Assembly (NCBI GenBank): GCA_001839685.1
Contig: MLAK01001259.1
Coordinates: 45,289 to 84,048, forward strand
Direction of reading: 5' to 3'
Length of the DNA: 38,760 nt
DNA from: Tritrichomonas foetus
Lineage: Eukaryota; Parabasalia; Tritrichomonadida; Tritrichomonadidae
Shown: positions 29,898-37,563 of the stretch, piece after piece
Position numbering within the stretch: the stretch's first letter is position 1
How the letters are laid out: the number at the start of each line of letters is the position of its first letter
The notes under the pieces: generated by a model
The model's database searches: none
What the model saw: only the letters and a program-made list of their open reading frames with translations
Told to the model about the DNA's origin: nothing
Position numbers and translations under genes: made by a program

Positions 29898-30047
29898 TAA
29901 ATATTAATAATACAATCTTCATTAAAAACCTTTTAATATTTAGATAAAGCTTGAAACAATGATATATTTGATGAGTTAATTTAAGAAAAAATGAGTTTAA
30001 ATTTATGATTTAATATTTTTAGTATAATACATTCAAAATAGCACTGA

Positions 30048-30398
30048 TTATTGGTTTGGAATTATTTGTTTCTTTTGGTGACTTATTTGATCGGATATTT
30101 GCTGGATTTGATTCAATAATTCTTGTGCCCCCTTCTCGGTGATATTATATATCTCGTTAAAGTTTTCTGTTACGTCATGCGCAGCGGATGCATTAAAGTT
30201 TGTCTTTAACTGATTCACTTTTTCGCTGATAGAGATGATTTCTTGACGATTCTGATTTTCATCTTGGAAATTTTCTTCAATAAAAGATTCGAGCTCGAAA
30301 AATTTTGGATTTAACCTTTGTAAATCTTGGCTCTTTTGGAGGATTTTGTCTTGAATATCTATATCGTCTTGATTCAAAATCGTTCCTTGGGATGTCAT
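30048..30398 (-). CDS. Small coiled-coil protein
   Basis: I do not recognise it. It is 116 residues, rich in Gln, Asn, Glu and Ile, with heptad-like hydrophobic spacing from about 14 to 60 and from about 80 to 110, so two coiled-coil helices are likely. It has no signal peptide, membrane segment or catalytic motif. Small proteins of this kind are often subunits of larger complexes, but nothing here says which. The gene is convergent with the chromatin gene, with 215 bp between the stops. Upstream (95-110 bp) lies TATCGT-tttt-ACGATA. No clear TCAYTW initiator is seen near the ATG. Confidence 0.65.
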   Translation of the reverse strand: MTSQGTILNQDDIDIQDKILQKSQDLQRLNPKFFELESFIEENFQDENQNRQEIISISEKVNQLKTNFNASAAHDVTENFNEIYNITEKGAQELLNQIQQISDQISHQKKQIIPNQ

Positions 30399-30492
30399 TC
30401 AGTTGGTCAATTTAGGAAACACACCTTCAGAAAATTTTACATTAACTGAAAACCCAAAGGTGATTTTCAGATGGTAAATTTCACCTATCTGA

Positions 30493-30508
30493 TATCGTTT
30501 TTACGATA
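30493..30508. promoter_or_regulatory. Inverted repeat TATCGT-tttt-ACGATA
   Basis: Perfect 6-bp arms with a T4 loop, each half a Myb-site-like ACGATA. It lies about 100 bp upstream of the small coiled-coil gene. It is similar in content to the elements at 7586 and 11379. Confidence 0.4.
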
Positions 30509-30936
30509 AAAATACTTCGATAGATTTTGAAAGGATTTTTTGTTAACAAGCTGCTTAGAATTTTCTGAATATTATTGGTCATTTTCTTCGCTTTTTCAAG
30601 ACATGAAAAAAATGTAAACATTTGAAAATTTCACATAATCTACAGAAAACGAACAAAACAAGTTTGATGTGTTTTTGGGAATCTCGTTGATGAGTAAAAA
30701 TCGGACTTTCAGATCTCGAAGAATTTCCTTTTAGAACGGTGATCACTCATTTAAGAAAGCCGATAATTATTGAAAAAATCGTGGATACATTAACTTTTTT
30801 GACACTTCGAAATTTAAAAAATACATAGATGTATACAAACCAAATAGTCTTAACGTACGAAATCACTAAAATGATCCTTATCATCAGTATTACTTAATAC
30901 CATCAGTCAAAAATCAAAACCCAAATAGCTAAAAGA

Positions 30937-31544
30937 ATGACGAAAATTTCCCTTATCGCAAACTTCGCAAATGGCCGAATTCAAAAATATTTCGAAAATG
31001 ATTCTGAAGAAGCTATTGTTTCAGTTTTCGGGTGATAAGTCTTTCAGTCAATTGTTAAATCTATTTTTTATAGTTATGAGCCATATTTATTCATAGTTTT
31101 GAAATTTTGCAACAATTAAACCGAAAAAAGAGCGATTTTGGAGAAAGCTTAAAAAAAATTGTGAGAAGCTTTTTTTCCAAGAATCACAAAGATTATAACA
31201 CTGCTTCCCATAATTCTATTTACACTTCTTCTATCGATTTTTAATTAAAAATCGCGAAAATTTTGATAGTTTTAACTCAGTGATGTTGAATTAATTCAAT
31301 TTCCATTTGACAAATATGAATGTATTGAAATCTTTTCTGTCATAAAATTTTAGTATATGAAGAAAATAGACTGGCAGTCCTCAACAGCACATTCTCAAGC
31401 AGGGATACAGATACAACGATTGAAAGACCAAATCAAGAAAAATGGAATCCAATATGTTTTTTTCCAGACTCGATGCCAAGTGAATTTTCTGATGACTCGC
31501 CATTTAGATGGCAAAACATTCGTAATCTTCTCATTGATGCCTAA
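30937..31544 (+). pseudogene. Possible relic of a small acidic-protein gene
   Basis: Two coding-like pieces lie in one intergenic region. The first, 30937-31035, reads ATG to TGA for 32 residues and contains RIQKYFENDSEEAIVSVF. The second, 31329-31544, is an open frame of 71 codons with no good start, ending SEFSDDSPFRW and then NLLIDA. Its G+C is higher than the flanks. Both recall the N- and C-terminal ends of the two small proteins at 33954-36144: a basic or aromatic stretch followed by an acidic one, then an Asp/Ser/Phe end. Stops and frame changes separate the pieces. I infer a decayed member of that group. Two unrelated chance ORFs remain possible. Confidence 0.25.
31235..31254. repeat. 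Perfect 20-bp palindrome
   Basis: CGATTTTTAATTAAAAATCG equals its own reverse complement without mismatch. It is intergenic. An A/T palindrome of this size closed by CG at both ends is unlikely to be noise alone, but no function is known. Confidence 0.45.
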
Positions 31545-32092
31545 ATTTTTTTTATTTATATCAAAATTATTAATATTTTTTTTATACTTCATTTTTGTAT
31601 TTTGGAAAACATTATAATTTTCGATGGAGGGCCATATGATAATAAAAAGCACGATTTATGATAAGAAATAATCAAGATATTAATGCTATAAAATCACTTT
31701 TTATCTCTATAATTCTCAGAAATTTCTGTGGGGTTTATTTTTTTCTCACAATTTTTTTTTTGATTTGGTTTTCTCTGTATCTTGATTTTTAAATTATAAT
31801 ATTTATATATTATTAATAGGATTACAATTAAATATTTTTTAGATGACAATAATATCAACAATTATTCATTTAGATCTCTCAATAGTCTTCTACATCTAGA
31901 TCTAGTTAGTTTGTATACATCTAAATACATCAAAATTTTCTGATGCATAAACAGAAAATTGAAATCAAACATGAAAATTTCAGTGCATTGTTAAAGTCTA
32001 TTTTTGAATTCAATTGAATAGATTACAACAGATAAAAAAAATATTTGAATGAATCCAATTCAAAAATAGAATTTTTCGAAATTTGTGAAATA

Positions 32093-32099
32093 TCATTTT
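32093..32099 (+). promoter_or_regulatory. Initiator-like TCATTTT (A+1 at 32095)
   Basis: Fits TCA(+1)Y(T/A) and lies 26 nt before the ATG at 32121. It falls inside the longer open frame that begins with a GTG at 32085, so the upstream extension is very probably not translated. Confidence 0.55.
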
Positions 32100-32120
32100 T
32101 TTGTAGAAAATTTACCCGAA

Positions 32121-33206
32121 ATGAATCTCTCAGATAACAAAAACGCAAAAATCTACGTTGCTGGACACCGCGGTCTTGTAGGTTCAGCAATCTGGAATAA
32201 TCTTTTATCGAAAGGATATACAAATCTTGTTGGCCGTACCCACGAGGAACTCGATCTCACAAACTCGGATGCAGTCGAAAAATTCTTCAGCTCGGAAAAG
32301 CCCGAATACGTAATTCTCGCGGCAGCCCACGTTGGCGGAATAGTCGCCAATTACAAATATCGCGCAGATTTCATCTACCAAAACCTCTCTATTGAAGTGA
32401 ACATCATTGGAGCCGCTTTCCGGCATAAAGTCAAGAAGCTCCTCTTTTTGGGGTCGACTTGCATATATCCGAGAGATTGTCCACAGCCGATCAAGGAAGA
32501 GTATCTTTTGACGCAACCGCTCGAATTCACGAATGAACCCTACGCTCTATCGAAAATAGCCGGCCTGAATATGTGCGAGAGCTTCAATATTCAATATGGC
32601 ACAAATTTCATTGCCGTTATGCCAACTAACCTTTACGGCCCAAACGATAACTTCAACCTCGAAACAAGCCACGTCTTGCCAGCCCTCATTCGAAAGATCT
32701 ACCTCGCAAAGCAACTCGAGGATAACAACTGGGATGAAATTCGAAGGGATTTTAATCGTCGTCCGATAGAAGGAGTTAACGGTGATGCATCAAAAGAGGC
32801 CATCTCTGAAAAACTCAACAAATACGGAGTCAAGCCCGGGCAGGTCGAAATTTGGGGCACTGGAAAGCCGCTTAGGGAGTTCCTTTGGAGTGAAGAAATG
32901 GCAGATGCATGCGTATACATTATGGAAAGAGTGGATTTCAAGGATACTTACCCGCCCGGCACAAAAGACATCAAAAACTGTCACATCAACATTGGAACTG
33001 GAAAAGAAATCACAATTAAGGATGTGGCAAGCATAATTAAGGAAACTATCGGCTTTAAAGGCGAACTATTCTTCAATGCAACAAAGCCAGATGGAACGAT
33101 GAGGAAACTTACTGATGTAACGAAGCTCCATAATTTGGGATGGCACCACAAGATAGAAATCGATCAAGGAATTGCAATGCTTCTCAAATGGTATGCTTCT
33201 CACTAA
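32121..33206 (+). CDS. fcl: GDP-L-fucose synthase (GDP-4-keto-6-deoxymannose epimerase/reductase)
   Basis: 361 residues from the ATG at 32121. The enzyme makes GDP-L-fucose from GDP-4-keto-6-deoxy-D-mannose with NADPH in the cytosol and so supplies fucose for surface glycans. It is a short-chain dehydrogenase of the extended type. The nucleotide loop GHRGLVG is at 15-21, and the catalytic Ser112, Cys114, Tyr141, Lys145 and His184 correspond to E. coli S107, C109, Y136, K140 and H179. An extra segment at about 197-241, with a DFNRRPIEGVNGD-like core, is absent from the E. coli enzyme but typical of Bacteroidetes homologues, which suggests lateral transfer. The 5' two thirds reach about 50% G+C, far above the flanks. 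The TAA stop overlaps a TAAA, a normal trichomonad 3' signal. The frame extends upstream only to a GTG at 32085, which I reject as the start. Confidence 0.95.
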   Translation: MNLSDNKNAKIYVAGHRGLVGSAIWNNLLSKGYTNLVGRTHEELDLTNSDAVEKFFSSEKPEYVILAAAHVGGIVANYKYRADFIYQNLSIEVNIIGAAFRHKVKKLLFLGSTCIYPRDCPQPIKEEYLLTQPLEFTNEPYALSKIAGLNMCESFNIQYGTNFIAVMPTNLYGPNDNFNLETSHVLPALIRKIYLAKQLEDNNWDEIRRDFNRRPIEGVNGDASKEAISEKLNKYGVKPGQVEIWGTGKPLREFLWSEEMADACVYIMERVDFKDTYPPGTKDIKNCHINIGTGKEITIKDVASIIKETIGFKGELFFNATKPDGTMRKLTDVTKLHNLGWHHKIEIDQGIAMLLKWYASH

Positions 33207-33953
33207 AATATGATAAAATCTATAATTTAATAATCAAATTTATGACTTTTTCTTATTTCTTCAGGAAATATTATCAGATATTCCAAAACACGATGATCAT
33301 AAAGGTTGCCTTTAAGCTACACCCTTAAAAGGCGAATGATCGAATCAGAAAGATATATAATTTGCCTCTGTATTCACTATAAAAGAATGAAGTGAATCAT
33401 GACCAAGAAGCTAATCATTTCAAGAAGCGAATCATGACCAAGAAGTGAATCATTTCAAGAAGTGAATCATGACCAAGAAGTGAATCATTTCAAGAAGCGA
33501 ATCATTTCAAGAAGTGAATCATTTCAAGAAGTGAATCATTTCAAGAAGCGAATCATTTCAAGAAGTGAATCATTTCAAGAAGTGAATCATTTCAAGAAGC
33601 GAATCATTTCAAGAAGTGAATCATTTCAAGAAGTGAATCATGACCAAGAAGTGAATCATTTCAAGATGTGAATCATGACCAAACCTGAACAAGACTCATC
33701 AGGCTTGACCAATTCTAAATGTGAATTTGAATTGCTGGCGTAACTTTTGGTCGTAATGCCGAGGTATTTTTTCTTATCTCATTTCAAGATGATATTTCAT
33801 GATAGATAAACTATCATAGCTCTAATGATAAGGGTTTCATTTCCACTTTTTCAAAGCATTACGTTGAAAAAGTTTTCTAAAAGTAGGTATCATGATGAAA
33901 AAAGAAAGAAGAAAGAAGAGAGAGAATGTATGGTATGTGAATAAATTTAGTAA
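33207..33953. other. Convergent intergenic region with tandem array
   Basis: Lies between the stop codons of the fucose synthase and a small acidic protein. Its middle is the 17/18-bp array (33389-33682). The rest is AT-rich, with no gene seen, and includes a purine run near 33896-33926. Confidence 0.6.
33389..33682. repeat. Tandem array, 17 units of 17/18 bp
   Basis: Contiguous units with no spacers. Twelve are 17 bp (GAAGYGAATCATTTCAA) and five are 18 bp (GAAGYGAATCATGACCAA: units 1, 3, 5, 15 and 17). Units 6-14 carry T or C at the fifth base in the order TCT-TCT-TCT, so the array has a 51-bp higher-order period. Unit 2 has CT and unit 17 starts GATG. The 17-bp form contains TCATTT on the plus strand and TCACTT on the minus strand, both initiator-like. 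Likely a variable-number minisatellite. Confidence 0.95.
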
Positions 33954-34493
33954 TCAGAATGTGGTTCCCCACAAACTGATATCAAAGTCAGGAAAAGTGG
34001 AACAAAAAAAATCGTCCGAGTCGGACTCGAGGAAGAACCCTTGAGTGAAGCAATTTTGACTGTCCAGGGGAGACAGTCCTTTCTCTTGAAAGCCCTCACC
34101 GAGACAGTCTGGGTCTGGCGAGGGCTCAGGAACATTAGTTGGCTGACAGGGATTAGCAGGTGCACTTTGAAAAATAGGATTCGGTGTAAGTGCATTGGCT
34201 GACATGAGGAGTTGGTTAGCCTTGAAGATCAATGAATCTTGATTTTGGTCGAAAACAGGACTAATGCCCAAAAAGGGCTGCGGTGAGCACGGGGTAATCA
34301 CAGATTCATTACTTAATTCATTGTCAGTAGATTCAATTGATTGTTGAGGAGAGTCACTGGTCATGGATTGTTTTTTCCGATTTCGACGTTTTGTGTAATC
34401 AGGAACATGAAACATATGTGGGACAGTGGGCCCTGCTGGACAAGAAAGATCGTAGAACTTTATTAATTTCGATTGTCGTCTTCGACGATTCAT
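33954..34493 (-). CDS. Small basic-to-acidic protein, possible transcription regulator
   Basis: I do not recognise a domain. 179 residues. The N-terminus is strongly basic (MNRRRRQSKLIK), with a second basic patch KRRNRKK at about 35-41. The middle (45-130) is Ser/Pro/Asn/Gln-rich and looks disordered. The C-terminus is acidic and aromatic (FFLESDSDDFF at about 153-163, then FPDFDISLW). A basic, probably nuclear-localising or DNA-binding start followed by an acidic/aromatic end resembles transcription activators. That is an inference from composition. An initiator-like TCATTCT (A+1 at 34515, minus strand) gives a 22-nt leader. The protein at 35614 has the same layout and may be a distant paralogue. 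Confidence 0.65.
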   Translation of the reverse strand: MNRRRRQSKLIKFYDLSCPAGPTVPHMFHVPDYTKRRNRKKQSMTSDSPQQSIESTDNELSNESVITPCSPQPFLGISPVFDQNQDSLIFKANQLLMSANALTPNPIFQSAPANPCQPTNVPEPSPDPDCLGEGFQEKGLSPLDSQNCFTQGFFLESDSDDFFCSTFPDFDISLWGTTF

Positions 34494-35613
34494 TCTATTT
34501 GTTGAATATCAGAATGAAGTCAATAGATAACCGAAATTTCAAATTTTTAATTGACAATTTCAAAGTAAAACGGTTATACGAATTTCTAACGACATTAATT
34601 CTTTATATTTTCAAAAATTTTGGAAAATTTTGTTTCATTGCCAAAGTCGAGTATTAAAAAAGTTGAACAAACACTAACTAAAATTGAGATATCTTTGAAA
34701 TTCATTAGAAAAAGTTCGTCGAAATTAAAATATTTCTGAAGGAGAATAAAATCATGTGTTGAACGAAAAATAACTTATTCATCATTACTGTATTCGAAAT
34801 AAACCTAAAATTTGTCAATTAATATTCGATTTTTTTCAAAAGAGATTCAAATTAGGTGAGAATATGTCCAAATTTGAGAAGGAAATATTAGTGATATTTT
34901 TCAAAAATTATATTCTTTTTTTCACAAATATTTCTGAACGTACTCAAAATAGTCAAGGGTCTTTGAAAGAGTCCAAGATTTATACGATTACAGTATTCAA
35001 TTTTTTCATGATTTGAGAAATGCGAATATTTCTGATGATTTCAATAGAAGTGATGAAACGACATTTTTGCTTCGATCATCATAATTAATGGTCATTCTTC
35101 CCTTTCTATCATTTATTTTAAGCTATTTCCATCTTTTGATCTGACAATTCAATTATATTTCATCAATCATATACGAAGTATCTTTTCTGGTGGAAATCAC
35201 ATCGTGAAAGTTTTAATGTGAAGCTACCTTTAGAAACTTTTTAAAGATTTTCAATTTCCTGAGAATGATAATACTCATAATTAATCTCCATCACTTACAA
35301 AATTCTCGAAATCCTTAAAAAATTAAAAAATGTACAAGATAGATATACTTGGCTCATCTTGTCCTCTAAATTGACTTCAAAAAAAGAAATCTATATTGAG
35401 TTTAAAATTACTGCCAGGCAAATCTCCCGTTCGTATTAAATTACGACATGATAAATCTACTATTGATAAACATAAAATGAAATACGCCATAATACATTGA
35501 AAAATCAAGTCGACCTCAAGAATGTGGTTAGGTGGCCAAATAATAATTGAAAATGAAAATGATGATCTTTTTATTAAAAACACAGTAAACTTAATAACAA
35601 ATTGCTTAAATGC
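34494..35613. other. 1.1-kb intergenic region
   Basis: No gene that I can support. The ORF at 34337-34657 is mostly antisense to the small acidic gene. Its left end contains the promoter of the 33954 gene, with the initiator-like element at 34511-34517. Confidence 0.5.
34511..34517 (-). promoter_or_regulatory. Initiator-like TCATTCT
   Basis: Minus-strand match to TCA(+1)YT, with A+1 at 34515, 22 nt before the ATG at 34493. Confidence 0.45.
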
Positions 35614-36144
35614 TTAATTTGCAATATCAATCATAACATCTGCTAATCCAATCTCCGATATAAAATTGGGGAAGAATGAAGATGAATCAATGTCTGTTGT
35701 AAAGAAACTGATTCCTTCGAAGCTTATCTTGTCCGAATTGAGTGAATCAGCAAAAGTATGTGAATAAAGATCTAAAGGCTCTAACGAGCTTATTTGGCCA
35801 GTCGGAGTTATATCGTCAGAAAACGGCAAATCGGTTGAATGCTGAAATGAATTAATTGAGTCAAATGAAGTGATTGGCTCCGAAAGAGAAAATGATTTGA
35901 AATCATTGGATATTGGTGATGAGACTTGTGATTGAATTAAATCAACTGAATCGTTATTTTCAAGTCTTGTTACAGCATTGGATTCGATTGCGTGGATTTT
36001 TTTGATACATTCTGGGATGAACTTTCCGTTTTCTTTGATAATGTTCCCTTTTGGGTCGAGTTTGAAAAAGGTAATCGTTTCGTCTTCTTTCCATGAAATG
36101 TAATGTGCTTTGATATGTTTTGTTGGTCGTCCTGGTTTCACCAT
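35614..36144 (-). CDS. Small AT-hook-like, acidic protein, possible transcription regulator
   Basis: Not recognised. 176 residues. The N-terminus KPGRPTKHIK (3-12) contains a GRP core like an AT-hook, followed by a compact-looking stretch to about residue 50 (YISWKEDETITFFKLDPKGNI). Residues 60-135 are Ser/Asp/Pro-rich and probably disordered. The C-terminal 40 residues are acidic and Phe/Ser-rich (FFTTDIDSSSFFPNF). It shares layout and scattered residues with the 33954 protein: R[PQ][TS]KxIK near the start and FF..D.D....F near the end. Minus-strand TCATTTCACTT (36180-36170) offers two initiators, 29 or 34 nt before the ATG. DNA binding is inferred from the GRP core only. Confidence 0.65.
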   Translation of the reverse strand: MVKPGRPTKHIKAHYISWKEDETITFFKLDPKGNIIKENGKFIPECIKKIHAIESNAVTRLENNDSVDLIQSQVSSPISNDFKSFSLSEPITSFDSINSFQHSTDLPFSDDITPTGQISSLEPLDLYSHTFADSLNSDKISFEGISFFTTDIDSSSFFPNFISEIGLADVMIDIAN

Positions 36145-36170
36145 GAGAAATTCAAGCCCAAAAAGAAATA

Positions 36171-36180
36171 AGTGAAATGA
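36171..36180 (-). promoter_or_regulatory. Tandem initiator-like TCATTTCACT
   Basis: Minus strand carries TCATT and TCACT overlapping by a few bases, with A+1 at 36178 or 36173, 34 or 29 nt before the ATG at 36144. Confidence 0.45.
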
Positions 36181-37260
36181 CTCATTTAATATTTCGAATT
36201 TTTGTGAAAATTTTGATGATTAACATTCAAAAAATTGAGGCATTATGAATTTTTCGCCATCATTGAAAATCGAATCTACCTCACTTTGGCCGATTATCTG
36301 ATTATATGTCGAAAAGAGGATAGGAAAAGCATTCACAAGCCGAAAAAAATGTTCAAAGGGAGGTTGTAGTAAGTGAAATCTATTTCAGGGAGATGTTCCT
36401 GATAACAATCTGAGCCAAAAATTGAATAAAATTTTTAAAATTTTTGATCTAATATTTTAAACGTGATTTTCGGCAGAATTTGTCTAACTCATTTTATTGA
36501 TATGAAAGATCAACTAAACCAAAATTTTTTGGTCGATTGAGAACTAAGCGATTCTAGTCCATCTTAAAGAAACTTTGAAACAATATTCCTAATGCTGTGA
36601 AACAGAAAGCGATGCCTGAATATTTGCTCAGAAATGCTCTCAAAATTTTCTGAGCAATAAGTGTGCCATATTTTTGAAAGGAGGTTTTTCTCACTACAGC
36701 TTAAGCAGAGTAGCTTCTGTGGAATGAGGTAGACAAAAAATTTCTTTTCGTCTGATGGAATAGGGGATACATCATAAAACAGAATATTGATTTTGAGATC
36801 AGAAATAAAATGGTCCCAAAATTTCTTGAGGCATTGGATTCATTTTGAAAATGAAAATATAAAAGTGAAAATAAATTGTTCAATTCATGAGTTTATCCTT
36901 TCGATTCGATTGGTGAAAAGTTCTTTTTGTTTTTTCTTCTTCTGCTAACATTGGATTCTCGTGACTTCTCACAAGTTTTTCTTGCTATATATTTTTCTGT
37001 TATTTTAGCCTTATTAACAGCTTTCTCAAATCGAAAAATTGTTAAATCATGAATTACCTGACGGAAACCACCTAGCTTACAGAAATTACTAAATGTGAGA
37101 TTTAGAAATGAAATAGACGCATGTCATGATAGATGAAGAGATTCATTAGGTTATATTCGCAAAGTCAAGAGAAGAATCATTAAAAAATTACAGAAATATT
37201 TTGAATCCATTTTTACATTTCATTAAATTATACAAGAGCTACTAATAATAGTCATTGTAG

Positions 37261-37278
37261 ATGACAAGAAATTGTCAT
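37261..37278. repeat. Hairpin ATGACAA-gaaa-TTGTCAT
   Basis: Perfect 7-bp arms closed by GAAA, a stable GNRA-type tetraloop if transcribed on this strand. It lies about 290 bp upstream of the last gene. No known role. Confidence 0.4.
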
Positions 37279-37531
37279 TTCCAAAATGGCGCAACTTTAA
37301 CCGAAATACTCCTTTTAAAATATGACCTTGATTTTGAATTTAACCTTGGACCAAATCACATTTCACATTATTTTCTTTCGTTTGAAAAGACTCAAACAAA
37401 TCCTTCCTATGAAAAAGGTTGGCCGATAGACAAATATTGATAATCGTCTGTTTAAAATATTCGAGACATCATTTCAGTCTTAATGAAAAAGTTAATAAAA
37501 GCCGATTAAAGTCCATTCAATAATCATCAAG

Positions 37532-37538
37532 TCACTTA
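37532..37538 (+). promoter_or_regulatory. Initiator-like TCACTTA (A+1 at 37534)
   Basis: Matches TCA(+1)Y(T/A), 30 nt before the ATG at 37564. Confidence 0.45.
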
Positions 37539-37563
37539 ATTGTTGAAGATCACAAACTTGAGC

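Larger units (their letters stand above)
30399..32120. other. 1.7-kb intergenic region with possible gene relic
   Basis: There is no complete gene. It contains the inverted repeats at 30493-30508 and 31235-31254, and the two short coding-like stretches listed as a possible relic (30937-31035 and 31329-31544). A 25-nt similarity (CAGT..ATTGTTAAA.TCTATTTTT) occurs at 31044 and 31981. The last 250 bp are the fucose-synthase promoter region. Confidence 0.5.
36145..37563. other. 1.4-kb divergent intergenic region
   Basis: No gene recognised. AT-rich. It contains a GAAA-loop hairpin at 37261-37278 and initiator-like elements for the genes at both ends (36171-36180 minus, 37532-37538 plus). Confidence 0.5.

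Noticed and set aside
31357..31617. 86-codon ORF starting MKKIDWQSS
   Set aside because: The better coding-like signal in this stretch is in a neighbouring frame (31329-31544), and the C-terminal half is a poly-T-derived Phe/Leu/Ile run.
32085..32120. N-terminal extension of the fucose synthase from a GTG
   Set aside because: GTG starts are not expected in this eukaryote, and the extension contains the initiator-like TCATTTT. The ATG at 32121 fits the family N-terminus.
33462..33671. 69-codon ORF through the tandem array
   Set aside because: It exists only because the units lack stops in that frame. Mixed 17- and 18-bp units shift the frame, and there is no start context.
33389..33682. CRISPR-like regular repeat
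   Set aside because: Units are contiguous with no unique spacers, and the genome is eukaryotic. This is a minisatellite.
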